A stretch of 35,630 nt of DNA from Spongospora subterranea f. sp. subterranea (Eukaryota; Endomyxa: Phytomyxea; Phytomyxea; Plasmodiophorida), in the NCBI GenBank assembly GCA_049724395.1, contig JAUGWO010000278.1, forward strand, positions 1 to 35,630. Reading direction: 5' to 3'. Of this stretch, positions 1 to 11,284 are shown one piece after another. A program made the translations under genes and the position numbers. The notes below the pieces were generated by a model. It saw only the letters and a list, made by a program, of their open reading frames with translations, had not been told where the DNA came from and searched no databases. Numbering within the stretch: position 1 is the first letter of the stretch; each line of letters opens with the position of its first letter.

Positions 1-463
1 GAATACGAACAACATCAATACATTATACACCAATATGATCAGGTCTGTAGTTGTTAACAATATCATCCAACCTGCACTTTCTATGATATTGATTCGAAAC
101 CGAACTCCTATGTCTTGTACCATCAATCTCGATTGAATCATCACATTTTCCATGCGTTTTTGCCATTCATCACAGGCACCGTTGGGAATTGGGAATCATG
201 ATCACCATAACGGAATGGCGGTGATTCGATCGTTCAACAATTATCCGATATAATCATGTGCGAGATATTGTCACTTGTGATATCCCCTCATGATTCACAA
301 TTGCACTGTTTCCCTTTTGTATCAACAAATTGTCAACAAACAGGTGTTTGGTGGCGAAACCCGGTACTCTGGGGTTCGACATAAACCACATGAGGTCTGT
401 ATGAAATGCAGCAGTATAAATAGCAGTTATTTAACACAACTAATTTATCAATTTAGCTTTGCA
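1..463. other. Left flank, no gene recognised
   Basis: I see no supported gene here. A TATA-like string (tataaatag) lies near 413-421 on the plus strand, but no convincing coding exon follows it. Similarity to the right flank stops at the edge of the inverted repeat, so this is single-copy sequence in the window. Confidence 0.5.
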
Positions 464-846
464 TTAGTTCAACCTTCTTTGCTGCGTTGGAGGAATGGCT
501 TTCAGCCTCCTATTTTCATCCTCAAAAAGATCAACCCTTTGATGAAGTAAGTTTAGTGACCAGGCGCAGATTGACCAACCGCTGTGTCGCTGCCACATCG
601 AGAGCAGTTTCACCATTATGATTTTTGAGTTTGATTATTGTTGGACACTCCACAGCGAATATTGACAATTTTTCCTGAGATATCAATTCAGCGGTTTTGA
701 TGTTTTGGACATATGTGTTGACAACTGACCGGCCAAAAGGGATCAAGGATCCACCCAGTGTCCCATAACGTTCCTTCATCTCATCCTGTTCCACAAAGAG
801 GAACGGCGCCGCCTCAATTATATCGATAATGATCTGCTTACTTCTG

Positions 847-3255
847 TGAGATCTCAATCAGATATTTTGACAATATACACAGTATAGCAGTCTACAGGTT
901 ATGATATATCGCCAGGTGCAGTGCTGTATTCCCATTAAGATCAGGAATAAGGGGATTGGCGCCTCTCTTCAACAGATACTTCACCACAACTTCTCTATAA
1001 CATCAGTTTAATTGAGGGGCTGATCAGGGTCAAATATGAACTAGGACCAACCGACGACACTCAATAGCCCTATGAAGAAGTGTTGCCCCATTATTGCCCG
1101 CGTGGTTGACATCAATATTTTCAATCATTAGATATGATGATTTCGTCTGTCCTGTTGGCACATCATTAGGTATTTCAATATATGATGGTATTTGGGCGAT
1201 ATACAATTCAGTTGGCATATGGGTGTGCAATGGTGTGTTCCCATCAATATCTGCTATATTGGGATCGGCACCTCTCTCCAGAAGAATCTGGACAATATCA
1301 AAACTGGAAATACAAAAACTCATTATTGAAGATGTGATCAGAACCAGACTGTAATTTCTACCAACCGTGCAAGAGAAACTGCCAGAAACAGAGCAGTTTG
1401 CCATTTTTGGTTTCTGAAATTGATTATTTTTGACGTGGCCTGACGGTTGACATCTGGGTCCCTGTGAGATCAGATCAGCGACTTCAATGATTTCGACACA
1501 CCCATCAACAATATACAGCCGATCATGAACTAACTCTCCACTCGAACACACTGAGGGATCCATCATCCCGTTTTGACCCAGAATATCGGCCGTTCTTGGC
1601 GTTGCCGCCTCAAGTATAGATATAATGGTCTCTCCACTTCTATGAGATTTAACATGAGATTTTTGGTAAATATAACAAGATTAAAGGTGTGTACAGATTA
1701 TGCTCTATCGCCAGGTGCAGTGCTGTATTCCCATTAGAATCAGCAATAATGGGGTTGGCGCCTCTCTTCAACAATTTCATAACCACCACATCCCTAACCA
1801 ATCAGTGTTATTGAGGGGCCGATCAGTGTCCACACAATATCAATTGACCAACCGACGACACTTAATAGCACAATGGAAAAGAGTGGACCCATCATTGTAC
1901 CGGTGGTTGATATCAATATTGTGTATCATTGACAGAATAGAATCGTCTGTTCTGTGAGAACATCAGTAAATGTTGGAGTGTTTGGTGAGATCTGTTTAAC
2001 TCACAGGGTCAATAGAAGAGTGTGCAATGGTGTATCCCTATCATCATCCGCTATTGTGGGATCGGCACCGTTCTCCAACAGAATTTGGGCGATATCAACA
2101 CTGGGGATACGAGACCTTAGTATTGAACTCGCTGATCAGAGCCAGAGAGAGGATTTGACCAACCGATTCAAACGAACTGCAAAAAGAAAGCAGTTTGGCC
2201 ATCATGGTTCCTCGAATTGATTATATCGTCGCACGAGAGAGCGATTATTTTGGTGACGACATCTCGGTTTCTGTGAGATCAAATCAGGGTCTTCAATGTG
2301 CCAGACCGATATATGAGCAATATACAGGCTTTTAAGCAATTGTTGAAACAAACACGCATAGAATCGTGTTGTCATCGGATTCTGGAGCACAAGGTGGATT
2401 GGTTTTGGCCTCGCCGCTTCAATTATATCAATGATGATCTGCTCACTTCTGTAGAAATATTAATAAGCTATTTTGATAAATCAACAATTTGAACTGTTCA
2501 TAATACAGTCTTGTCGATAGTGCCACGTGAAGTGCAGTATTCCCAAAACGATCAGGAATTATAGGATCGGCGCCTCTCTTCAGCAGATTTTTGATCAAAA
2601 CTTCCCTAAATCACCAGTTTTTGAGGCGCTGATGAACATGAAAAACAAATTACGAACAACCGTTTGCTTGTAATTGCATAATGGAGAAGAGTGCTTCCAC
2701 GCTTGTCCACGTGGTTGACATCAATATTTTCAATCATCAAAATGATCATTTCGTCTGTCCTGTCAGCACATCAGTGATATATTTTAATATTTTGTGAGAT
2801 TTGGGCGACATACATGTCAGTTGGCAAACGAATGTGCAATGGTGAATCCCCATAGTTATCCGATATAGTGGGATCGGCACCATTAAGAAAAAGAATGTTG
2901 GCGATAATACCACTGGAGATACACAGATCACCATCATTGATGTTGGTGATTAGAACAGGACAGTAAATTTGACCAACCGATTAAGATCAACTGCTAGTCC
3001 AGAAAGCAGTTTGCCCCTCATGGTTCCTGAGGTTCATTATTTCTGACGTCGCATCACCGATGGCATTTCGGTCCCTGTTAGATCAGATCAGCGACTTCAA
3101 TGATTTCAACACACCTCTTAAGAATATACAGGCCATCATGATCCTTTGTTCCACTCGAACGTCCCAGAGGGATCCGTCATCTCATTATGGGACTCAGGAT
3201 TATCGACAGCCTTTGCCTTCGCCACTTTAATTATATCAATAATCATCTTTATCAC
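847..3255 (-). repeat. Three tandem 800-bp five-exon ankyrin units, left arm
   Basis: The landmark sequence of the first exon of each unit recurs at about 847, 1643, 2444 and 3255, giving spacings of 796, 801 and 811 bp. Each unit carries five short exons: an exon ending in SGELVHDRL or its relatives, one with ATSEI, one with ERGADPNIADIDGNTPLH, one with IDVNHAGNNGATLLHRAIEC, and one with LLKRGANP...NGNTALHLAI. About 55-nt introns separate them. Compared with the 480-bp unit it has two extra exons (about 320 bp). Confidence 0.8.
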
Positions 3256-4700
3256 TTCTGTGAGATCTCAATCATCAGATGAGTGGCAATTTCCACATAT
3301 TATAGCAGTCTACAGATCTTTGTTGTATCGCCAGGTGCAGTGCTGTATTGCCATCAATATCTGTTATTGTGGGATCGGCACCGAGATCCAACAGAATTCG
3401 GGATAATTTCCTCACTGAAACTCATTATTGAAGGCGATAACCAGACCCAGACAGTAAATTGACCAACCGACAATAATAAACTGCATGTGAGAGAGCAGTG
3501 CGCCCCTTGGTGTTCCTGACGTTCGAGTAATTTTGGACGTCGCTTCACGAATGGCATTCCAGTCGCTGTTAATTCACATCAGCGACTTCGATGATTTCAA
3601 CAAACCTATTAAGAATATACAGGCGATCATGAACCATTGTTCCACTCGAGCACAAAGAGGGATCCCTCATCTCATTATGGCCCAGAATATCAACAGCTTT
3701 TTCCTTCGCCGCTTTAATTATCCAAATAATGATCTCTCCACTTCTGTGCGATCTCAATCAGATGAGTGCAATTTTCAATATTATAGCAGTCTACAAATCT
3801 TGTTGTATCGCCAGGTGCAGTGCTGTATTGCCATCAAAATCTGTTATTGTGGGATCGGCACCGAGATGCAACAGAATTCGAGAGATGTCCTCACTGGAAC
3901 TCATTATTGAACGGGACGACCAGACCCAGATGGTAAATTGACCAACCGACAATAATAAACTGCAAGTGAGAGAGCAGTCCGCCCCTCGGTGTTCCTGATG
4001 TTGAAAATTTCTGACGTCGCTTCACCGATGGCATTTCGGTCCCTGTTAAATCACATCAGCGACTTCAATAATTTCAACACACCAATTAAGAATATACAGG
4101 CCATCATGAACCATTGTTCCACTCGAACACCCAGAGGGATCCGTCATCTCATTATGGCCCAGAATATCGACAGCCTTTGCCCTCGCCGCTTTAATTATAT
4201 CAATAATGATCTCTTCACTTCTGTGAGATCTCAATCAGATGAGTTGCAATTTCCACATATTATAGCAGTCTACAGATTTCGTTGTATCGCCAGGTGCAGT
4301 GCTGTATTGCCATCAATATCTGTTATTGTGGGATCGGCACCGAGATCCAACAGAATTCGGGAGATGTCCTCACTGAAACTCATTATTGAAGGCGATAACC
4401 AGACCCAGACAGTAAATTGACCAACCGACGATAATTCAAACTGCATGTGAGAGAGCAGTGCGCCCCTTATTGTTCCTGAGGTTCAATATTTCTGACGTCG
4501 CTTCACCGAATGGCATTTCGGTCCCTGTTAGATCAGATCAGCGACTTAAATGATTTCAACACACCTGATTAAGAATATACAGGCGATTATGAACCATTGT
4601 TCCACTCGAACACCCAGAGGGATTCGTCATCTCATTATGACCCAGAATATCGACAGCCTTTGCCTTCGCCGCTTTAATTATATCAATAATGATCTCTTCA
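3255..4700 (-). repeat. Three tandem 480-bp three-exon ankyrin units, left arm
   Basis: Landmarks at about 3255, 3741, 4219 and 4700 give spacings of 486, 478 and 481 bp. Each unit has three exons: one with EEIIIDIIKAA and DPSGCSSGTMVHDGL, one with the GRTALS...RRLVNL ankyrin helix pair, and one with ILLDLGADPTITDIDGNTAL. Sequence inside the introns is conserved between units too, so whole genomic units were duplicated. From about 4700 to 5100 a more decayed partial unit continues. Confidence 0.8.
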
Positions 4701-5780
4701 CTTCTGTGAGATCTCAATTGAGTTATTTCAATATTATAGCAGTCTGATCCTTGTACAGGTTGCTGTATTGATATCTGTTACTGTGGGATCGGCAATCAGA
4801 ATTGATGTCACTGGAACAATGGCATTCCAGACAGTAAATTGACCAACCGACAATAAGAAACTGCATGTGAGAAAGCAGTCCGCCCCTCGGTGTTCTTGAC
4901 GTTAAAAATTTTGGACGTCGCTTAGAGATTTCCCACGAATGGCATTCCGGTCGCTGTTAAATCACATCAGCGACTTCAATGATTTCAACACACCTATTAA
5001 GAATATACAGGCGATCATGGATTGGCTCCTCCATCCAACAGAGTCTTGATTCAATTATATCACATCTTTCCTGAGATCTCAATCAGTAGTAAATATTGAC
5101 AGTGCTGTATTGATCACCCTTTAACACTATATACGACCAACCGATCACAGTCCACTGCAAAATGGAGTGGAGTTTTACCAGCATTGTTTTGGAGGTCAAG
5201 AGCTTGTGGTTTTGTCATTTTGATATTTTCTCCAAGAGCTTGATGACGGCGATATTTCTATTAAGGTGTCAGATAAGGGGTAATGACATATAATATGGAA
5301 TATATTACAGGCCCTGACCAGCGGCGATGTGCAATGGAGTATTCCCGAATTCATCCTGTGTGAATATGTCGGCCCCTCTATCTATCAGAATAATGGCGAC
5401 ATTTTCTCTATTGTAATGACATCAAGGGGGAAATATAATCCATTGTCAGGTCGAAATTACCGGCAGTAGAGAAGTGCTAAATCAAGAACAGTGATCTTGT
5501 AATTGACGTATGCCTTTTTCCAATACTGATTCCGACCAGTGCCACGTTCAACATAATATGGAGGAATTGCATTCGGGTTAAATATCATGGCCAATGGCTC
5601 AGCGATTTCATCTCTAAATAATCCGATTATTGGTTATTAGTACAGTATTGGCCAACATCAATAGACTATAGCGACCCGTTTTCAATTGCCTCATTCAGGG
5701 CGTGTTTTGACCTATTCAATGGTTGAAAGAGCAATCCGGCACCAAAATCAATATTATCGGATTCAATACCATCGTTACAA

Positions 5781-6529
5781 TCGGGAGTGTTTCTATACGC
5801 GCCAATATGGGTACGCGCGCGGAGTTTGTGTTCATACTATTCTCCTCACAGTCGTGGATGAAGATAACGGTAGACTTTTGACGCGAAACGGACCCGACCT
5901 CTCACCAGTGTCACCAAACTAACACACCACCCCCAAAAGGTCTAGCGAAACTCAAATGTTGATCCGTAAATTGGAGTCAATATGTCGACGATCGATGGAG
6001 GGCACAGAACCTTATAGTCAGCGAGTATGAAGCCGAGCGTTTTAAAGCGCTGTGACAAGTCGGATCCACACACTTTCACCATGTTCACTGGCCAAGATGA
6101 CTCTCCGTCGTGTAAGGTGCTGTGTTTCATAACGTATTACTGCCTCTTTTCGACAGTACTACTTTAGCGAAGTATACTTTCTATTGTACCTTCAAGTCAA
6201 CGGAAAATGCAGTTGTAGTTGTAAAACTTTCCTGTAAGTTAATGTCGGCCGAGCGCCATTATATCATCAAACAGGATACCGATGGTTCAAATCTACTTCC
6301 TCATAAACGTGAATGGAAGTTTATGCAAATCGTCCGACTCTTGCAAAAGCAATGCGCCGTTGCTCCAAAAGGTGTTCATCTTGATGCTATCGACAGGAAC
6401 CTTACAATTTCTTCTGTCCATGACTCAATAGACCAAAGATTTCGCATTTTCTGGTCAACGATGTCATGTTCAATGTCAGGCCAACGCAACTTTTTGAAAA
6501 TTGCCGTTGTATTCATCATAGTATCTTGA
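5781..6529. other. Unassigned stretch between the left arm and the first transposon
   Basis: No recognised gene. An open frame on the plus strand (6122-6529, 135 codons) has a plausible amino acid composition but no known motif, no clear splice context, and runs into the terminal repeat of the neighbouring transposon. It may be remnant mobile DNA. Confidence 0.4.
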
Positions 6530-7390
6530 ACTCCCTCTGTCCAGAATTATTATGTGTCCGGTTCCGGAGTTTCTTCAAACTTAAGAAAAGTTTTTTGATA
6601 AAAGTATTGTTGTTTTCGGGAGAAATGAAATATTCGCGACGAAAACTGCGTCACTTGTCCGGGCTGCGCTGAAATTTCGCAGCACTGCATTTGGTCATCC
6701 ACATCCTGTACCTTCAGAGCATAATCTCGACGACGGAGCATTCCACGATTGTCGAATGAAACTTCGTAGAGAAACGTCAACGTTGCATGCGTCCAATCAA
6801 TTGCTTTCAGCTCGTTGAAAAATCGAATTATATCTTTGCGGCTGATCTGGATTGCACAACGCTCTATGTACTGCGATACGAACGTAGATTTCATCAATGA
6901 CAAGCAACGGACCTCAATCATCGTACCTTGTAAGTTAGTTTATTCTCCGACATAATCCTCCAAACACTGGGAACGCTGATATTTACCCCCCATTCAAGAA
7001 AGAAAGCATGTCGTGTTTCATCTAGGAATGATAACGGATGTTTCAAGATAAATTCAAAAATCCATTTGCGTTGCTGGGGCGAAAATTTCGGGTTCTGATC
7101 GCTGGGATGAACGACGATAAACCTCACCAGTTTCTTGGTACCGGTTGATCCATCGGCTAATGGACCCATTGCTTTTTCTGAAAATCGTGGCAATCTTTGC
7201 AACCGTGAGCCCCAAAAAGAAATAAGCGTAGATTGCATGCATTTTTGTATTTGATGATGCATGCTGGCCATCAATTGCAGCGCATAGCCCTCCTTGTCGT
7301 GCACCGACCATGGTGTCAGGTCGAGAACAGGATACAACAGGGACGCAAGGGTTGATCAGTTTATTATCAAAAAAAAGATCAAGCACGATG
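6530..7390 (-). mobile_element. IS630/Tc1-like DNA transposon relic
   Basis: Minus-strand frames carry the hallmarks of an IS630/Tc1-type transposase. An N-terminal helix-turn-helix lies near 7120-7230 (AKIATIFRKSNGSISRWINR). A linker with the FSPQQRKWIFEFILKHP signature lies near 7050-7090. The start of the DDE catalytic core lies near 6740-6800 (ATLTFLYEVSFDNRGMLRRR). Downstream of the first catalytic Asp/Glu region the frame runs directly into short terminal sequence, so the rest of the DDE domain is deleted. The element is also frameshifted between the helix-turn-helix and the core. The left end at 6530 starts with actccctctgtcc, a terminal repeat shared with 9251-9263 and 27606-27618. 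No matching right end is visible, so it is a non-autonomous remnant. Confidence 0.75.
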
Positions 7391-7634
7391 GAATCATTGA
7401 GGAAAATGTCTGAAAATGTTACTATAGTCTTTGACCACGTTACCGCATGTTAACTGTTACCGTAGTCAGCGATATTTGATGAGGGGGCCTCGATCAAGAA
7501 TCGCAGAGTGCGACTTTAAATCATCGCAGTGTTCCATTTGAACTAAGAATCGCAGTACTGTACCGTAGATACATAAACAGTGTGGAAAACTTGACGGTGA
7601 GGTCGCCTGCAAAAGATCGGGTTTTGGCGCGCTT

Positions 7635-9047
7635 TTGGTCATGGAGAAATTTCAGTTCGCGCGCAGTCATTTATCGAAGGCGATATCACAGTACCGGTTT
7701 GAGGTTATTATTGATCCTTTTGCGATGGAGATTGCTGCCCAACCTCGACACCGTCCTAACCTAGCAGCAGACGTTCGGGTGGGGGTGTATCAATATCTTT
7801 TGGCGCGTAGTGATGGAGGAACCTTCGGAGAGGGTCCATCATGGCCGCAGCAACTGAATTCTCCATTTCGTCAAAAACGGTTTCCCGAATTTGGACTCGA
7901 GAGAGAGAATCGTTTTTAAATGGTTCACCTGCAGCCGATGTTTCGTCTCGTAAGAAAAATAATGTCGGTCGTAAACGAAAAGAGGTCAATATCGCGGCAA
8001 TCAAAGAAGTGCCCCTGCATCGCCGTTTGAATATTCGATCGTTGGCATTTGCAATTGGCGTGTCAAAGTCGACAGTTCATAACTGGGTCAAAGCAGGCAC
8101 GATAAGCACATTCAAACGCGCTTAAACCATTCTTGACAGATCAAAACAAGATTAACCGCCTGCGATATTGTTTGTCAATGTTTGATAGACACTTAATAGA
8201 TGAAGGAGCCCCACATTTCACAAACATGATGGACTTTATACATATTGATGAGAAATGGTTCAATTTACAAAAGCAACCACAAGATATCTTCTTGCTGCAG
8301 ATGAGGAGGAGCCCTATCGAACAGGAAAAAGTAAGCGCTATATTACGAAGGTGATGTTTCTTTGCGCCGTCGCTCGTCCTCGATGGGATTATTCCAGAAA
8401 CCAATGGTTTGACGGAAAGCTGGGCATCTGGCCGTTTGTCAAACAGGAGCCTGCAAAGCGTTCCAGTAAAAATAGACCAGCTGGAACTATGGCGACAAAG
8501 AACACGAACGTGGATAAACATGAGTATCGAAAAATGACCATTGAGAAAGTATTGCCAACGATCGAATCAAAATGGCCCCGAACCAATATTGGACACCCCG
8601 TGTTTTTACAACAAGACAATGCCAAACCCCATATCGATCCGTTCGACGGTGAGTTCTTGGCAGCGGTTCAAGAAACGTCATACGATATCTGAATGGTATG
8701 CCAGCCACACAACAGTCGCTACTAACATTCTGGATCTGGGATTTTTCAATGCGATCCAGTCCTTGCAATATCAGAATGCTACCCGAGGTATTGACGAGCT
8801 CATTGCCGCTGCCGACGCTGCATTCAAAGAATTGTCAATCCAAACCCTAAACAAAGTGTTTTTATCGCACCAACAATGCATGATCGAAACCATAAAAGCA
8901 AAAGGAGGCAATGGATACAAATTGCCTCATATGAGCAAGGATAAACTGGAGCGCGCTGGGGAGCTCCCAGTTTATTTAAACTGTGATCTGACACTTAAAG
9001 AGACAGTTGAAATCGTTAATGCTGCCGAAAACAAGAACGTTGATTGA
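7635..9047 (+). pseudogene. mariner transposase pseudogene
   Basis: It would cut and paste the element. Reading in order: an N-terminal DNA-binding part (ADVRVGVYQYLLARSDGG, about 7770-7825); a second helix-turn-helix (SLAFAIGVSKSTVHNWVKAG, about 8040-8100); the first catalytic block FIHIDEKWF (about 8235-8261); a core segment with DEEEPYRTGKSKRYITKVMF and SKNRPAGTM; the second catalytic block VFLQQDNAKPH (about 8600-8632); the third block NILDLGFFNAIQSLQYQ (about 8728-8778); and the C-terminal GYKLPHMSKDKLERAGELPV. These lie in three forward frames with shifts near 7840, 8130-8255 and 8690 and a stop at 8122, so it cannot make an intact enzyme. All three catalytic blocks survive, suggesting moderate age. 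Confidence 0.85.
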
Positions 9048-9059
9048 AATGCAAAGACT

Positions 9060-9215
9060 TATACCGATGTTAAATACAACGTACGACGATTCTTGAACCG
9101 CTGCAACGATTTCGCGTCGAGCCAATCGAAATGAGGTTTTCTGCACTAAATAGGGTGGCCAATATTGGATCGGGCCCTTTTCGCTTCGATTGGTTGACAA
9201 GGACACTTAATTATG
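9060..9215 (-). mobile_element. Inverted scrap of a second mariner transposase
   Basis: On the minus strand this stretch reads EAKRARSNIGHPI followed by AAVQESSYVV. That aligns with ESKWPRTNIGHPV and AAVQETSYDI of the mariner at 8565-8690 on the plus strand. It is therefore an inverted, diverged copy of the same catalytic-core segment, and not a shadow frame. It suggests two insertions or a local inversion at the element's right end. Confidence 0.75.
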
Positions 9216-9306
9216 GACAAAAGTCCACGGCAAAACAGACACTTACTTGTGGACAGAGGGAGTATGATTTTATGCACCACGGATTTGTTATACGTTCGAG
9301 CAGTAA

Positions 9307-9454
9307 TTGGCATTTCAATCCGAAATGGAAAGTCGGACATCCATTTCCAAAATGCCAATAACTCCCCTAATTGGCATTTCAAATTTTATTGCCATAATTT
9401 GCCAGACGGACATCGGACTTTTCGAAAATGCCAATATCGAGGTCTAAATGCCAA
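9307..9454. repeat. Cluster of five TTGGCATTT motifs in both orientations
   Basis: The nonamer ttggcattt occurs at 9307 and 9371 on the plus strand. Its reverse complement aaatgccaa occurs at 9350, 9426 and 9446. Five copies in under 150 bp, in alternating orientation and next to a transposon end, look like subterminal transposase-binding repeats or a fold-back end. No element can be assigned. Confidence 0.55.
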
Positions 9455-9789
9455 TTGGTGCGACTCACGGATGGTTGCCAGACGCACTCTAAACCAATGA
9501 ACCCTAAATAATGACAAGTGAATGAGTGTAACGTGATCCCATATGTTTTTGAAGGAGTTAGATTATCCCTAATTGATTGCATCAGGTCACTCTCATGATC
9601 CAATCAATTTACAATTATTTAGGGCCAGGCGACATCTTCTGCGCCGAACACGCGCAAGCCAAGTCCACGTTCCAATCAAAGAACTTGAGACCGAAATGAG
9701 CCCAATCGATCATCCTGAGGCCTTCACATTGGAGCAGCAGGAAAAACGATGTTTCTAGAAAGTATTTTTTTTTGCAATTTTAGTAGCCA
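9455..9789. other. Unassigned stretch
   Basis: There is a short plus-strand frame (9573-9758) without recognisable motif, and nothing else supportable. It links the mariner end to the start of the Penelope-like element. Confidence 0.4.
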
Positions 9790-11275
9790 TCGCGAAATGC
9801 GACTTAAAACAGTTATGGGTATTTTTCTGGGATGCTGATATCAAAGAAGCGGAACTCTGTTTGTCTTTGTTTAAAAATGTTAACAGCAACTCAAATGTAA
9901 ATCCGCAAAGGAAGTTGATCGACTTTCTTAAAGATAGAGATCTTATTATTAAGCTATCGGATAAAATGCTGGACTCACTATCATGAAGGAATCATGGAAC
10001 GAGAAAAGAATGGAAGAGCATTTACACAGCGTAGATATATATTAAACGATCGATGGATGTCCAAAATACGATACTTTACGCTGATTGGCCCAATTTTGTG
10101 CAAAATACAAAAGCGAAGTGATGTTCTGGTACAAGGAAAAGGGCTCTAAAATAGTGCCACCCCTGATTTATTTGATGCCACAAAACGCCAATCGGAATTC
10201 GTCCTATATTTCAAGTCATAACTGGTATATAACTTGTGCTGCAAAATATCTGCATCGCAAGCTATATCCGATTTCAAACCAATATAAATTTGTCATAAAG
10301 GATAGACTGGAACTTTTTCAAGAATTCGAACAAATAAAGTTCGATTCAACGACAGTGAAACTGGCTTTCATACGTCGATTGACTTAAAAAAAGGATTAAA
10401 TATCGTTGCAATTCTTTTGAAAATTACGTCGAAGAATTCCAAATTCCATTTCAAATTGATTTGATGCGCTGGGTGTGAACTAACAAGTATTTCCAATTTA
10501 AGGAGATTGGTACCAGCAAATCCAAGGAGCAACTATGTGAGGCAATGCCTCTGCAATATTCGCTGATTTCGTCTTCACAAAGTACCGAAAGAACACAAAG
10601 CACTTATATATAGACGATATCGCGACGATATTCTTATCGTTGTAAATTCCCTGAAAAGTGCTAAGGCCAATACAGGCCATCTAAATGATGCCAACATATT
10701 GACATTCATCATGGAACAGTTTGGAGATAAAGTAAACATTTAGATATAACTAGCTCTCTGGGCGAAAGTTCAGCACCAAACGACAATTGGATTTCAAACC
10801 ATTTAGGAAGCCAATCACGAATAGCTTATTCACACATTACGCGACTTTTAAACCAGAAATCACTAAAACTATCTGGATCACTGGAGAACAAATACTTATG
10901 CTGAGAGCTTGCAAATCTGAAAACATATCTCGGTCAACTATGCTCGAATTCAGAAAAGTCTTTTGAAATCTGGTTACCCTAAAAGAACAATCAGGTCACA
11001 ATGCAGATACAAAATTGCCGATCGCAATTGGCTGATCGAAAAGACTGAGAAAATGGGCCAAGTCTGGTACTTGCTTGATAATTCAAGAATGGCCCATGAG
11101 ACATGGAACTTTATTCAGAATAACTTTAAAAACCGTTATTGAATTCCACAAGGTTCAAATAACAGCAAAAAAAAAGCAGAACGCAATGGATTCTTTGAAT
11201 GTAGCAACAAAAAGTATGCTAAGAGCATGGTCGGATATGGGACTGTCCAAATTTACTGCAATGCTGCATTGAATA
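9790..11275 (+). mobile_element. Penelope-like retroelement, broken
   Basis: Plus-strand pieces resemble the reverse transcriptase of Penelope-like elements. They include a fingers segment with AAKYLHRKLYPISNQYKFVI and KDRLELFQEF (10230-10330), the QGATM...NASAIFADFVF palm motif (near 10530-10575), an RYRDD catalytic box (near 10615-10630), and a later segment of the thumb type (10820-11060). These families copy their RNA by target-primed reverse transcription. No GIY-YIG endonuclease is recognised. The copy is broken in several places and is not functional. The ends are estimated from where similarity fades. Confidence 0.6.
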
Positions 11276-11284
11276 TCGATATGT

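Larger units (their letters stand above)
464..5772 (-). pseudogene. Secreted ankyrin-repeat protein, left copy (about 30 exons, possibly frame-broken)
   Basis: This is a multi-exon gene read right to left. The start codon at 5772 opens a hydrophobic leader (MVLNPIILI...). One T fewer in a T-run than in the right copy shifts this leader out of frame. Exon 2 (about 5461-5612) is open and encodes a non-ankyrin segment containing NPNAIPPYYVERGTGRNQYW. After a 53-nt GT-AG intron (5408-5460) come classic ankyrin exons with motifs such as LIDRGADIFTQDEFGNTPLH and AGKTPLHFAVDCDRLV. Three 480-bp units and three 800-bp units follow. The last exon ends with DENRRLKAIPPTQQRR and a stop at 464-466. Ankyrin repeats bind protein partners; no catalytic domain is visible. 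With its introns removed the protein would be roughly 1,000-1,100 aa (inferred). The single-base differences could be decay or long-read homopolymer errors, so 'pseudogene' is provisional. Confidence 0.65.
464..5780 (-). repeat. Left arm of a 5.3-kb imperfect inverted repeat
   Basis: The reverse complement of this block matches 28270-33662 almost end to end, with the same exon, intron and tandem-unit order. Mirror landmarks are the start codon (5772 and 28275), a 53-nt intron (5408-5460 and 28596-28648), the exon with MMDPSVCSSGELVHDRL (ending at 1566, starting at 32506) and the C-terminal TQQRR codons. In stretches aligned by eye the arms look roughly 85-90% identical, with scattered 1-nt indels. 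Similarity stops just upstream of the start codon at the inner edge and a few codons before the stop codon at the outer edge. Confidence 0.9.
7582..9263 (+). mobile_element. mariner-like DNA transposon, degraded
   Basis: This is a mariner/Tc1-superfamily element of the type common in oomycetes. The transposase runs about 7635-9047. The right end is marked by ggacagagggagta at 9251-9264, the reverse complement of the terminal repeat at 6530. Just inside it lies a short direct repeat built on acactta...tggaca (9206-9256). A matching left terminal repeat is not visible near 7400-7600, so the left boundary is approximate. Confidence 0.75.

Noticed and set aside
1094-1354. Plus-strand open frames through the left ankyrin arm
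   Set aside because: They are antisense shadows of the spliced minus-strand gene; several owe their length to the tandem repetition.
3255-4700. The regular 480-bp spacing as a CRISPR array or satellite
   Set aside because: The repeats are coding units with introns and are far too long and exon-structured for CRISPR; spacers are absent.
6280-6310. A tRNA T-arm-like ggttcaaatc
   Set aside because: No acceptor, D-arm or anticodon stem can be paired around it; no tRNA was found anywhere in the window.
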